DNA from: JBBSGD01 sp038254435
GTDB lineage: Bacteria; Actinomycetota; CADDZG01; WHSQ01
Direction: 5' to 3'
DNA length: 28,121 bases
Assembly: GCA_038254435.1 (NCBI GenBank)
Contig: JBBSGD010000031.1
Coordinates: 1 to 28,121 of the forward strand
Under the pieces are notes generated by a model. That model made no database searches. It worked only from the letters and a program-made list of their open reading frames with translations, and was not told where the DNA came from. The position numbers and the translations under genes are program-made. Of the stretch, positions 16,720 to 25,132 are shown piece after piece; within the stretch, counting starts at the first letter, position 1; each line of letters opens with the position of its first letter.

Positions 16720-16938
16720 ATGAAGATCGACTGCACGCAATGCGCCATGTACGACAGCGAGCACTGCGACGACTGCTTGGTGACGGCTCTGCTCCATCCG
16801 CCGAGCATCCCCCTCGAGATCTCCGAAGAGCTCGATTCTCCTCTAAGGGCGCTCGGGGACGCGGGGCTGGTTCCGGTCCTCAAGTTCCGGCCGCGTGAGC
16901 GCGAGCCGGCCAGCGAGCAGCGCGAGCGGGCCGGGTAG
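16720..16938 (+). CDS. Small Cys-motif protein, unknown function
   Basis: This 72-residue protein starts MKIDCTQCAMY and continues with CDDC at residues 16-19, a tight CxxC-x7-CxxC site suited to one metal ion or a redox pair. The remainder is acidic then basic (FRPREREP). The ribosome-binding site GGAAGGAG at 16707-16714 sits 5 bases before the ATG, which is strong. Its own stop is 23 bases before the M48 protease gene. The family is a conserved unknown in actinobacteria as far as I recall; no function can be assigned. Confidence 0.8.
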   Translation: MKIDCTQCAMYDSEHCDDCLVTALLHPPSIPLEISEELDSPLRALGDAGLVPVLKFRPREREPASEQRERAG

Positions 16939-16961
16939 GCGGCGCCCGCTACGCTCAACCC

Positions 16962-18224
16962 ATGACGAACGCGCGCGCGCTGCTGACCGTGATCCTCGTG
17001 GTGGCGGCGACCACACTGGTCCTGGTGCTCGTGTCGCGCGCGCCGGTCGCTCTGCGCACCTACACACCCGGCCCCCGCGCCACCGATCCTTCGCTGGGAG
17101 CACACTTCAGCGGGCGCGAGATCCGGCGAGGCGCCGCCTATCAGGTCCCCGGTTACATCGCCTTCGCCCTGGCGGGCATCGTGCAGATAGCCACCCTGGT
17201 AGTGCTGACGCGCGGCCCCCTCGGCCGTCTCGCCGATCGTCTTGCCTCGCTCCCGGGCGGGTGGCCGCTGCGAACCGTGCTCCTTGCCGCCTTCGTGCTC
17301 TTGTGCCTTACGGCCGCGGGCCTTCCCCTGGGCTTCGTGACCGGATTTTCGCTGGGACACGCGTGGGGGCTGTCGACTCAGGACTTTGCCGGCTGGCTGA
17401 ACGACCAGGCGAGAGGCCTGCTCGTCACCTTCGTTACCGGCGGGGTAGCAGCCGTGGCCTTCTACGGCACCGTGCGCGCCGCCCCGCGCACCTGGTGGGT
17501 GTGGGGGTGGCTTACGTTCTCGGCGCTCACCTTCATTCTCGTTTACCTCTACCCGATCGTCGTGACCCCGCTCTTCAACAAGTTCACCCCGCTGAAGGAC
17601 CCAGGCTTGACCCGCCGCATCGAGGCGCTCGCAAATGACGCCGGGGTTCCGGTGAAAAAGGTCCTCGTGGCGGACGCCAGCCGCAGGACGATTGCCGAGA
17701 ATGCCTACGTCGCAGGCTTCGGCTCGAGCCGCGTGGTCGTTGTGTACGACACGCTGCTCAAGACCACGGCTCCGCGCGAGACGGCGTTCATCGTCGCCCA
17801 CGAGCTGGGGCACGCAAAGGAAAACCACGTGCTCAAGGGAACACTGCTCGGCTGCGCGGGGCTGCTCGCCGGCTTCGGCGCGCTGGCGCTGCTGGCGCGC
17901 TGGGACACGCTGTGGAGGCTCTCCGGCGCGAGCGGCATCGTCGACCCCAAGGGTCTTGCCCTGGTCCTCCTCTTCGTCGTGGTCGCCGGTCTCGTCACCC
18001 TGCCGGTTCAGAACGCCGTCTCCCGCAACTTCGAGTCCCAAGCCGACCGCATCGGGGTTGCCCTTACGCACGATCCGGAGGCCGCGGTGCGCGAGTTTCG
18101 CAGCCTCGCCTTTACCAACATCGCCGACCTCGCGCCGCCGCGGGCGATCGTCGCGACGCTGTACACGCACCCGTCGATTCCAGACCGCATACGCGCCGTG
18201 CAGGAGGGCGCCGCCACCCCGTGA
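16962..18224 (+). CDS. M48 family (Ste24-like) membrane metalloprotease
   Basis: The 420-residue integral membrane zinc protease has an N-terminal membrane part (helices about 5-25, 60-85, 105-130, 150-170, 180-200) and a cytoplasmic catalytic region. The zinc motif HELGH is at 280-284 and the third ligand is E358 in NFESQADRIG, matching CAAX-prenyl-protease/Ste24 enzymes. Two further helices lie between them (about 288-310 and 325-345). An AENAYVAGFG segment before the active site is also typical. Bacterial members are thought to act in membrane-protein quality control. The ATG at 16962 is used. Confidence 0.9.
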   Translation: MTNARALLTVILVVAATTLVLVLVSRAPVALRTYTPGPRATDPSLGAHFSGREIRRGAAYQVPGYIAFALAGIVQIATLVVLTRGPLGRLADRLASLPGGWPLRTVLLAAFVLLCLTAAGLPLGFVTGFSLGHAWGLSTQDFAGWLNDQARGLLVTFVTGGVAAVAFYGTVRAAPRTWWVWGWLTFSALTFILVYLYPIVVTPLFNKFTPLKDPGLTRRIEALANDAGVPVKKVLVADASRRTIAENAYVAGFGSSRVVVVYDTLLKTTAPRETAFIVAHELGHAKENHVLKGTLLGCAGLLAGFGALALLARWDTLWRLSGASGIVDPKGLALVLLFVVVAGLVTLPVQNAVSRNFESQADRIGVALTHDPEAAVREFRSLAFTNIADLAPPRAIVATLYTHPSIPDRIRAVQEGAATP

Positions 18225-18293
18225 CCGCTTACCATTGACCGGCGGGTCGGGGGACGGGCTGCCGCTCGGCATAACTTCATGGGAAGGGTAGGG

Positions 18294-20162
18294 ATGACGG
18301 AGGCAACGATCACGCACAGGTTCAGGGAGCGTGCGCGCAGTCATCCCGACCGAGTCGCCCTCCGCTACATGCTCTCGGGTGAGTGGCGGGACATTACCTG
18401 GCGCGACTACGACAGGTTGGTTCGCCGGGCAGCGTGCGGGCTTCTCGCCCTCGGCTTGGCACCAGGCGACAAGATGTCGATCCTGTCACGCAATAGGCCG
18501 GAATGGCACATCGCCGACATCGCTTGCCTGATGGTGGGAGGCGCAACCGCCCCCCTCTATGCCACGAGCTCATCCGCCCAGGTCGCCCACATCGTCGGTC
18601 ACTCGGATTCAAAGATCGTCGTGGTGGAAGACGCCGAGCAGCTCGACAAGCTCCTCACGAGGCGCCACGAGCTCCCCTTACTCACCAAGGCCGTGGTGAT
18701 CGAAGGCTACGAGGGCGAGCGTAACGACTTCGTGATGACCTGGGAGGAGCTGCAGCGGGCAGGCTCTGAGGTCCCTGCCGAGAGAGTCGACGCTGCACTC
18801 GACGGCCTTGGTGCAGAGGACCTCGCGACACTCGTCTACACCTCGGGGACGACGGGCCCCCCTAAGGCTGTGATGCTTACGCACGGAAACATAATGTGGA
18901 CCGCAGCAGCAGCGGCCACCCACCTCTCGATAGCGCAAGCGCAGGGAGCCCGCACACTCTCCTATCTCCCTCTGAGCCACATCGCCGAGCGCATGATCTC
19001 CCACCTTCTCCAGATCTACAACGGCTCGACTACGTGGTTCGCAGAGTCGATCGATACCGTGGCCCAGGACTTGCAGGCGTGCAAGCCGACCTACTTCTTC
19101 GCGGTGCCGCGCGTGTGGGAGAAGCTTCATTCGAAGTTCCAGTCGGTTCTTGCCGAGGCAGGGCCCGGGCATCGCAAGGTGAGGCTCGCGCACAAGGCCA
19201 TAGCTCTCGGCCGGCGCGTCACGCAAGCCGAGCAGGAGGCGGTGCTCGCGGGCCGCAGGACGGCAGATGCAAGGGTGGCCCCAGTGCTGAAGCTGCAGCA
19301 TCGCCTCTACGACGCGCTGGTGCTCGCAAAGATCCGCTCCGCCATGGGACTCGATGCCTGCGAGCTCGCCCTGTCGGCGTCCGCGCCCATCAACCCCGAG
19401 CTGGTGTGGTTCTTTCACTCGATCGGCGTCAAGATCGCCGAGGGCTATGGACAGTCCGAGGACTGCGGCCCGACGACCTGGAACCCCCCCGATGCCATCA
19501 AGATCGGATCGGTGGGCCCGGCGCTTCCCGGGATCGAGCTGAGGATCGCAGACGACGGTGAGATCCTGGCGCGCGGCGGCAACGTGACGCCGGGTTACTA
19601 CAAGGACGAGGAGGCCACGGCCGAGCTCTTCGACGACGATGGGTTCATGCATTCCGGCGATATCGGAGAGCTCGATCACAACGGCTACCTCAACATCACG
19701 GACCGCAAGAAGGACCTCATCATCACTGCCGGGGGTAAGAACGTGGCTCCCCAGGAGATAGAGAACAAGATCAAGTTCCACGATCTCGTGTCACAGGTCG
19801 TCGTTATCGGAGACGGCTTGCCGTTTCTCACTGCGCTCGTGACGCTCGATGATGAAAAGGCGCCGCAGTGGGCCAGGGAGCAGGGCATCGAAGGCGGCCT
19901 TCCCGCCATTGCCGACAGCGAGATGATGCTCGAGCACGTCCACGCGCACATCACCGAGGTCAACGATTCGCTGGCGCGCGTGGAAGGCGTGCGGAAGTTC
20001 CGCGTGCTGACGCGCGACTTCTTACAGGAAGAGAACGAGATCACGCCTAGCCTGAAGGTGAAACGCAAACGGATCAACGAGGTCTACGGAACCGTGATCG
20101 AAGAGATGTACGACAAGAACTCTCCGGCGGCGTCGTCGGCAGCGGCTCCCGTGCGCAAGTAG
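18294..20162 (+). CDS. Long-chain acyl-CoA synthetase (AMP-binding)
   Basis: The 622-residue enzyme activates fatty acids to acyl-CoA through an acyl-adenylate. The phosphate-binding loop YTSGTTGPPK begins at 182, GYGQSED is at 384-390, and SGDIGELDHNGYL followed by ITDRKKDLIITAGGKN contains the adenylate-ribose Asp and hinge. The C-terminal SLKVKRKRI provides the catalytic Lys region. The FAA1-type length and an alpha-helical insertion fit the long-chain group. ATG 18294 has GGGAAGGG 5 bases upstream; an in-frame ATG at 18279 lacks one and is rejected. It is followed 4 bases later by a zinc-ribbon membrane protein. Confidence 0.92.
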   Translation: MTEATITHRFRERARSHPDRVALRYMLSGEWRDITWRDYDRLVRRAACGLLALGLAPGDKMSILSRNRPEWHIADIACLMVGGATAPLYATSSSAQVAHIVGHSDSKIVVVEDAEQLDKLLTRRHELPLLTKAVVIEGYEGERNDFVMTWEELQRAGSEVPAERVDAALDGLGAEDLATLVYTSGTTGPPKAVMLTHGNIMWTAAAAATHLSIAQAQGARTLSYLPLSHIAERMISHLLQIYNGSTTWFAESIDTVAQDLQACKPTYFFAVPRVWEKLHSKFQSVLAEAGPGHRKVRLAHKAIALGRRVTQAEQEAVLAGRRTADARVAPVLKLQHRLYDALVLAKIRSAMGLDACELALSASAPINPELVWFFHSIGVKIAEGYGQSEDCGPTTWNPPDAIKIGSVGPALPGIELRIADDGEILARGGNVTPGYYKDEEATAELFDDDGFMHSGDIGELDHNGYLNITDRKKDLIITAGGKNVAPQEIENKIKFHDLVSQVVVIGDGLPFLTALVTLDDEKAPQWAREQGIEGGLPAIADSEMMLEHVHAHITEVNDSLARVEGVRKFRVLTRDFLQEENEITPSLKVKRKRINEVYGTVIEEMYDKNSPAASSAAAPVRK

Positions 20163-20166
20163 GGGC

Positions 20167-20844
20167 ATGATGCGCTGTCCGCACTGCGGGGGGCTCAACC
20201 CCGACGGCGCGACATGGTGCGGCCAGTGCATGGCTCGCTTCGATGCGGCCACGGGGGTACGGCGGGCTGCTCCCGAGCCCGCCGCGCCCGAGCCCGCTGC
20301 GCCGGGACACGACGCGCACGGGCGCACGGGGCCGACGCCCGCCTCTGTTGTCAAGGCAACCGAGGAAGGGATCGTGTGGACCTGCGCCCGGTGCGCCACC
20401 GCCAACCCGCTCGCCGCGTCCGCATGCTCTGTGTGTGACGCGTCATTTGCCGACACGGTGCGACGCGGAGACGCGCCGGGGACTCCGCAGCGAGACCCGG
20501 GCACCGCCGCCCTCGTGTCCCTGTTCCTGCCCGGGGCGGGCCACGCCTACTTGGGGTTGTGGCCCGAGGGCACCGCCCGAGCGATCATCAGCTTGTGGGC
20601 CGTTGCGGTCGTGTTCGTCGCGGCCATCGAAGGGAGCGGCAGCGCGGGGGTGCTGATCGCGGTGGTGTTCGGCGTGGCGGCACTCGCTCTGTGGATGGTC
20701 TCGGCGCACGACGCCTACCGGGCCGCGCGCGGCGAAGGACGCCACGTGCTCCTCAAGGGGCGCATGTACCTCTACGTGGTCCTGGGGCTTTTGACGATGC
20801 TCGTTGCTGCGTTCCTTCTGCCCGGCCTCGGCGCCGGACGATAG
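20167..20844 (+). CDS. Double zinc-ribbon protein with C-terminal membrane segments
   Basis: The 225-residue protein has two zinc ribbons, CPHC with CGQC (about 4-21) and CARC with CSVC (about 75-93), separated by a Pro/Ala/Glu linker. The C-terminal part has a GAGHAYLG motif and hydrophobic helices (about 115-130, 140-160, 162-180, 203-220), resembling TM2-like small membrane domains. ATG 20167 and 20170 are adjacent in-frame options. It follows the acyl-CoA synthetase stop by 4 bases and may be co-transcribed. No function can be named. Confidence 0.75.
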   Translation: MMRCPHCGGLNPDGATWCGQCMARFDAATGVRRAAPEPAAPEPAAPGHDAHGRTGPTPASVVKATEEGIVWTCARCATANPLAASACSVCDASFADTVRRGDAPGTPQRDPGTAALVSLFLPGAGHAYLGLWPEGTARAIISLWAVAVVFVAAIEGSGSAGVLIAVVFGVAALALWMVSAHDAYRAARGEGRHVLLKGRMYLYVVLGLLTMLVAAFLLPGLGAGR

Positions 20845-20879
20845 ACGCCGGCCCCAAATCCGCTCGGTACCATGCGGCA

Positions 20880-21662
20880 GTGGCCATCTACGTAGTCTCG
20901 GACCTGCACGGCGCGTCGGATGCGCTCAAGAAAGCGGTCCCCGAGGGCTCGATCCTTCTGCTGCTCGGCGACCTGGTCAACTTTCTCGACTACACCTCGA
21001 TGACGGGCATTCTCACCGAGGTGTTCCCGCACGATGCCGTGCAAGAGGTCGTGAGCTTGCGCACGGCGGGCCGGGTGAGAGAGGCGGGAGAGGTGATGAG
21101 AAGGCGCTCGCAGGGGCGCGAGCAAGAGGTGGCCGCCCTCATAAGCGAGCGAGCGAACGCTCAATTCGAGCGGGTCTTCGCCGCTCTGACGGATCCCACG
21201 TATTTCATTCTCGGCAACGTCGACAACCCCGTCCTGGTCCGCCCGTTCGCGGACGCGACCCCGGCGGCGCATGACGCCGACGGGACGGCCGTGGTGCTCG
21301 AAGGCGAGCGTTTTGGCTTCGTTGGTGGTGCGCTGCCGAGCCCGTTGAACGTGGCGGGTGAAGTTTCGGAACAAGACATGCGCGGAAAGATCGACGCCCT
21401 CGGCGAAGTGGATGTCCTCTGCTCTCACATTCCTCCTGCGATACCGGAGCTCTGCTACGACACCCGTGCGGACAAGCGCGAGCGGGGGAGCTTCGACCTT
21501 CTCGCCTACATCGAGGACGTGCAGCCCCGCCGCGCCTATTTCGGCCACGTTCATCAGCCGCTGTTCTCCTCCCTCAGAGTCGGGCGCACACAATGTGTAA
21601 ACGTTGGGTACTTCCGCCGGACGGGGCGCGCGTTTCCCCATCGCAGAGACGATCATGGCTGA
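20880..21662 (+). CDS. Metallophosphoesterase (calcineurin-like)
   Basis: The 260-residue protein carries the calcineurin-like phosphoesterase set: VSDLHG near residue 6 (metal Asp and His), LLGDLVN near 31, LGNVDNP near 114 (the GN(H/D)-type motif), CSHIPP near 184, and GHVHQPL near 222. It hydrolyses phosphomono- or diesters; the natural substrate is unknown. The start is GTG 20880, the first codon of the MAIYVVSDLHG reading; no upstream ATG is in frame. It lies 35 bases after the zinc-ribbon membrane protein. Confidence 0.85.
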   Translation: MAIYVVSDLHGASDALKKAVPEGSILLLLGDLVNFLDYTSMTGILTEVFPHDAVQEVVSLRTAGRVREAGEVMRRRSQGREQEVAALISERANAQFERVFAALTDPTYFILGNVDNPVLVRPFADATPAAHDADGTAVVLEGERFGFVGGALPSPLNVAGEVSEQDMRGKIDALGEVDVLCSHIPPAIPELCYDTRADKRERGSFDLLAYIEDVQPRRAYFGHVHQPLFSSLRVGRTQCVNVGYFRRTGRAFPHRRDDHG

Positions 21663-21724
21663 AGGCTGCGCATACGCCGCGTGCGCAGGACTGAGGGCGC
21701 GGGCCGAGGCCCACTAGAGTGCCT

Positions 21725-22894
21725 ATGCGCACGATTCTGTTCACCGGCAAGGGCGGCGTTGGAAAGACGACTCTCGCCTCGGCGACCGCCCTCAAGATCG
21801 CAGCCTCGGGCCGCAAGACCCTCGTCATGTCAACGGATCCCGCGCACTCACTGGCGGACGCCATCGAGGCCGAGCTCGGTCCCGAGCCGGTGGAAGTCGC
21901 CACGAACCTGTGGGCCGAGCAGATAGATCCTCAGCGCCGCCTCGAAGAGAGCTGGCGCGAGATACAGGAGCACGCCATAGCGCTGCTCAACTGGGCGGGG
22001 CTGAAGGAGGTCGAGGCCGAGGAGCTGTCGGTGATCCCCGGCCTCGACGAGCTCTTTGCGCTGGCCGACGTCAAGCGTCATCACGACGAGGGCCCTTACC
22101 AGGCGCTGATCGTGGACTGCGCCCCGACCGGCGAGACGCTCAGGCTGCTCTCCCTTCCGGACGTCATCGCCTGGTACATGGAGAGGATCTTCCCGGTGGA
22201 GCGGCGCGTCATGGGCGCGCTGCGGCCGCTGGCCCGGCGGGTCACGAGCCTGCCGCTGCCGGGGGAGGGCGTCTACGACGCGGTCAAGCGCTTCTACGAT
22301 CGTCTGGACGGTGTGCGCACCATCCTCACCGATCCACAAACCACTTCCGTGCGTCTCGTCGTCAACCCGGAGCGCATGGTTATTGCGGAAGCCCGGCGCA
22401 CCTTCACCTACCTCAGCTTGTTCGGTTACAGGGTCGACGCCGTAGTCGCCAATCGCCTGCTTCCCGCTCAAGTCTCAGATCCTTACTTCGCCCGCTGGAA
22501 GGAGCTGCAGGCGGTTCACATGCAAACCATCACCGACTCTTTCTCCCCGGTGCCGATCCTGCGCGCTCGCCTAAGGGAACAGGAGACTGTGGGCGGGGAC
22601 CTGCTGGCCGACCTCGCCGAGGAGGTCTACGAGGGACGCGATCCGGCCGCCGTTCTCTTTGCGGACGAACCCATGTCGGTGGCTCGCACGGGGAACGACT
22701 ACGTCCTGACGCTGCGGCTTCCGTTCGCGCGGCGTGAGGAGCTGGACCTGTCGACTAAGGGCGACGAGCTGTTCGTTCGAGCGGGCCCTTACAGACGTAC
22801 GATCGTGCTGCCCCAGATGCTGCTGCGCCGCATCATCGCGTCGGCGCGGCTTCACGAAGACCGGATCGAGATCGTGTTCAAGGAGAGCGTATGA
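21725..22894 (+). CDS. ArsA/Get3-type ATPase with C-terminal HSP20-like domain
   Basis: The 389-residue protein has the deviant Walker A GKGGVGKTT (8-16), switch I STDPAHS with D38, and VDCAPTGETLRLL around 135-147. These mark the ArsA/Get3 branch of P-loop ATPases. The C-terminal 85 residues (about 305-389), with LTLRLPFARREELDLS and a basic strand region, fit the ArsA_HSP20 domain seen in bacterial members. No arsenite-binding Cys motif is present, so tail-anchored-protein or client targeting is more likely than arsenite efflux. ATG 21725 is preferred to a GTG six bases upstream. The TGA overlaps the next gene's ATG (ATGA). Confidence 0.85.
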   Translation: MRTILFTGKGGVGKTTLASATALKIAASGRKTLVMSTDPAHSLADAIEAELGPEPVEVATNLWAEQIDPQRRLEESWREIQEHAIALLNWAGLKEVEAEELSVIPGLDELFALADVKRHHDEGPYQALIVDCAPTGETLRLLSLPDVIAWYMERIFPVERRVMGALRPLARRVTSLPLPGEGVYDAVKRFYDRLDGVRTILTDPQTTSVRLVVNPERMVIAEARRTFTYLSLFGYRVDAVVANRLLPAQVSDPYFARWKELQAVHMQTITDSFSPVPILRARLREQETVGGDLLADLAEEVYEGRDPAAVLFADEPMSVARTGNDYVLTLRLPFARREELDLSTKGDELFVRAGPYRRTIVLPQMLLRRIIASARLHEDRIEIVFKESV

Positions 22895-23181
22895 GTGACA
22901 AGGAAAGCGGGGCGCGCTGTGGGGACACGTTCGGCGCCCACGAGCACGCCGGCGCACCGGATTGTGCCTACTGCCCGATTTGCTCGGCGATCGCAGTCGT
23001 GCGCAAGACCAGACCGGAGGTCCTCGAGCACCTTGCGAGCGCGGCGCGCGAGCTGATCATTGCGGGCGGCTTGATGCTGGAAGAGGCCGATAAGGCCGTG
23101 GGGCGATCCGGCGAGGAGCAGCCCGATGCGCCGCGACCTGCGGCCGCGCCGGGCAAGGTCCGCAGAATCGACCTCGGATAA
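22891..23181 (+). CDS. Small CxxC protein coupled to the ArsA ATPase, unknown function
   Basis: The 96-residue protein has CAYCPIC at residues 25-31 and a helical middle (about 45-70), with a Pro/Ala/Glu tail ending in KVRRIDLG. Only three nearby Cys are available besides Cys10, so it may bind a metal or be redox active. It overlaps the ArsA-type ATPase by 4 bases (ATGA), so its translation is coupled to it, which hints at a shared job. Its stop TAA lies inside the palindrome before the ROK gene. Confidence 0.75.
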   Translation: MSDKESGARCGDTFGAHEHAGAPDCAYCPICSAIAVVRKTRPEVLEHLASAARELIIAGGLMLEEADKAVGRSGEEQPDAPRPAAAPGKVRRIDLG

Positions 23182-23201
23182 GGGGCGCGCGCCCCTTATC
23201 C
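23176..23201. repeat. 26-bp perfect palindrome ahead of the ROK kinase gene
   Basis: GGATAAGGGGCGC (23176-23188) is the exact reverse complement of GCGCCCCTTATCC (23189-23201). It contains the upstream gene's TAA stop and ends 7 bases before ATG 23209. It could be a terminator hairpin, an operator, or a structure masking the ribosome-binding site. Confidence 0.9.
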
Positions 23202-23208
23202 TGGAACT

Positions 23209-24201
23209 ATGAGCCCACAGCAGGCGGCAATCGGCGTTGATATCGGAGGGACCGGAGCCAAGGGGGCGATCGTGGCGCGCGACGGCGCCATCATCCTCAG
23301 GGTCGAGCACCCTACCGACGTGCAAGCAGGTACCAAAGCGATCATCGGGGTTGTCGAGGACCTCATCGAGCAAGCTCCGCAAGCGGATGTCGAAGTGATC
23401 GCGGTAGGCGTTGGCGCTGCGGGATTTGTGGACGCAGAGCGCGGGTCGGTGACCTTCGCGCCCAACCTCGTCTACGACGACCCCAACATCGCCGCGGCCT
23501 TGCGGGTAAGAACGGACCTGCCGGTCGTCGTGGACAACGACGCCAACACGGCCGCGTGGGGAGAGCGAGCGTTCGGCTCCGCGCGCGGCCTTGACCACAT
23601 CGTCCTCATCACGATCGGGACCGGAATCGGAAGCGGCATCGTGGTCCACGGCAAGCTGCTGAGGGGCTCCACCGGAGCGGGGGCCGAGCTGGGACACACG
23701 GTAGTCGAGATCGGGGGCCCGGACTGCACCTGCGGGCTGCGCGGCTGTCTCGAGCAGCTCGCCTCCGGCAACGCCATAGCGCGCATGGGGCGCGCCGCGG
23801 CCGCCCGGAACCCCTCGACGACGATACTCGCCTTCGCCGGGTCGGCCGAGGACATCAAGGCTCGCCACGTGGCGCAGGCAGCGCGCGAGATGGACGAGAC
23901 CGCGCGTGAGGTGCTGGGGCAGGCCGGCCGAGCGCTGGGCATCGGCCTCTCCAATGCCGCCAATCTGTTCGACCCACAGGTCATCGTCCTCGGCGGGAGC
24001 GTGGTCGGGGCCGGCGAGGCTTACCTCGGTCCGTGCCGTGACGAGCTCGCGCGCGCTACGGCCGCGCAGCGGCGGCGTCCGATGCGCCTCGACGTCACGA
24101 CGCTCGGACACGACGCCGGCATCGTGGGGTCTGCGGCGCTCGCCTTTGACGTGGCGGATGGACGAGAGCACGCACTCGGGCCGCAGTCGGTGGGCCGGTG
24201 A
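23209..24201 (+). CDS. ROK family glucokinase
   Basis: The 330-residue sugar kinase has phosphate-binding DIGGT at 11-15, catalytic D111 in DNDANTAAW, an ITIGTGIGSG loop, the GAELGH zinc His163, and the ROK signature CTCGLRGCLE with C173, C175 and C180. These match bacterial glucokinases of the ROK group. No DNA-binding helix-turn-helix precedes the kinase fold, so it is an enzyme rather than a ROK repressor. The start is ATG 23209, close behind the palindrome. It ends in TGA overlapping the GTG of a 31-codon ORF. Confidence 0.9.
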   Translation: MSPQQAAIGVDIGGTGAKGAIVARDGAIILRVEHPTDVQAGTKAIIGVVEDLIEQAPQADVEVIAVGVGAAGFVDAERGSVTFAPNLVYDDPNIAAALRVRTDLPVVVDNDANTAAWGERAFGSARGLDHIVLITIGTGIGSGIVVHGKLLRGSTGAGAELGHTVVEIGGPDCTCGLRGCLEQLASGNAIARMGRAAAARNPSTTILAFAGSAEDIKARHVAQAAREMDETAREVLGQAGRALGIGLSNAANLFDPQVIVLGGSVVGAGEAYLGPCRDELARATAAQRRRPMRLDVTTLGHDAGIVGSAALAFDVADGREHALGPQSVGR

Positions 24202-24293
24202 GCCACTCGCACCGGGACGAACGCCGCGACGCGGCGCGCAATTACGCGCGCCTCGTGCCGTCGCCCGTGCGCAAGCGCCTTTCCGTTCCCTGA
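24198..24293 (+). CDS. 31-residue basic micro-ORF, overlaps both neighbours
   Basis: GTG 24198 overlaps the ROK gene stop (GTGA). Its TGA (24291-24293) overlaps the next gene's ATG by one base (TGATG), so it exactly fills the gap. The peptide is strongly basic (10 Arg or Lys of 31) with two His near the start and SPVRKRLSVP at the end. It is too short for a known domain. It may be a real peptide, a coupling leader, or chance. The tight overlaps on both sides make chance less likely. Confidence 0.45.
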   Translation: MSHSHRDERRDAARNYARLVPSPVRKRLSVP

Positions 24294-25132
24294 TGGCCGG
24301 ACCGGCCGTGCGCGTCGGGGTGACCCTGCCGCAGTTCACGGACGACCCCGGCCGTTTCCTCGACGCGGCACAAAGCGCCGCGGGGCTCGGGTACGACTCG
24401 TTGTGGTGCTTCGATCACCTGTGGCCCCTGGCCGGGGGCAAGGAGCGGCCGATACTCGAGTGCTGGACGTCGCTCGCGTACCTTGCGTCCGCCACCGGCA
24501 ACATCCAGCTGGGTTCTCTCGTGACGCGCTCGTCGCTGCGCAACCCGGTCCTTTTGGGGCACATGATCGCGACGGTCTCGGCGATCGCTCCCGGCCGGCT
24601 CATCGGCGCGCTGGGAAGCGGGGACGCGCGCAGCCGGGCCGAGAACGAGGCCTTCGGGATCCCTTACTACGCCGGCGCCGGGCGGGTCGCGCAGCTCCGC
24701 TCCACACTCGAGACGGCGCGCTCATGGGCCGGCGGTGACGCCCGTTTGTGGCTCGCGGGACGCTCGCCGGGGGTGCTCGATGCCGCGGCTCAACTTGCCG
24801 ACGGGTGGAACGCGTGGGGAGGTTCGCCCGAGGCATTCGCACGTTCCTGTGCCTATGTAAGGAGCGCGGCGGGCGGCCGCGACATCGAGCTCTCGTGGGC
24901 GGGGCTCGTCCTACTCGCGGCGAGCGATCGGGAGGCTGCCGACAAGCTGGCGCGCCGCTCTCCCGACGACTATGTGGCCGGGGGCCCGGACACCATCGCC
25001 CGCCGGCTCGGCGCCATGATGGGAGCCGGCGCCCGCCACCTCGTGATCACGTTTCCGGACTCAAGCCCCGACGCATATGAGCTGTTCGCAACCAGGGTCA
25101 GGCCGCTCCTTGCCGCATGCGACGTCACATGA
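24293..25132 (+). CDS. LLM-class flavin-dependent oxidoreductase
   Basis: The 279-residue protein has the luciferase-like fold pattern: RVGVTLPQF at the N-terminus, GYDSLWCFDHL around 36-46, IQLGSLVTRSSLRNPVLL (about 73-90), then GRLIGALGSGD and a C-terminal region ending with HLVITFPDS. Such enzymes use FMN or coenzyme F420. It is shorter than many F420 members but complete. The exact cofactor is not decided by the sequence. ATG 24293 overlaps the micro-ORF stop. Its own TGA overlaps the next gene's ATG at 25129. Confidence 0.85.
   Translation: MAGPAVRVGVTLPQFTDDPGRFLDAAQSAAGLGYDSLWCFDHLWPLAGGKERPILECWTSLAYLASATGNIQLGSLVTRSSLRNPVLLGHMIATVSAIAPGRLIGALGSGDARSRAENEAFGIPYYAGAGRVAQLRSTLETARSWAGGDARLWLAGRSPGVLDAAAQLADGWNAWGGSPEAFARSCAYVRSAAGGRDIELSWAGLVLLAASDREAADKLARRSPDDYVAGGPDTIARRLGAMMGAGARHLVITFPDSSPDAYELFATRVRPLLAACDVT

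Noticed and set aside
18279..18293. Earlier ATG for the acyl-CoA synthetase
   Set aside because: No ribosome-binding site precedes it, whereas GGGAAGGG sits just ahead of ATG 18294.
16686..18344. 552-codon minus-strand frame opposite the M48 protease
   Set aside because: It is Arg/Gly/Glu-rich shadow sequence; the plus strand carries HELGH and the third zinc ligand.
21725..22894. Classical arsenite pump ATPase partnered with the permease at 14938
   Set aside because: The genes are far apart and on opposite strands, the ATPase is single-domain without arsenite-binding cysteines, and no arsR or arsC is seen.
22852..24339. 495-codon minus-strand frame opposite the ArsA tail and ROK kinase
   Set aside because: No domain pattern; the plus strand encodes complete ROK motifs.
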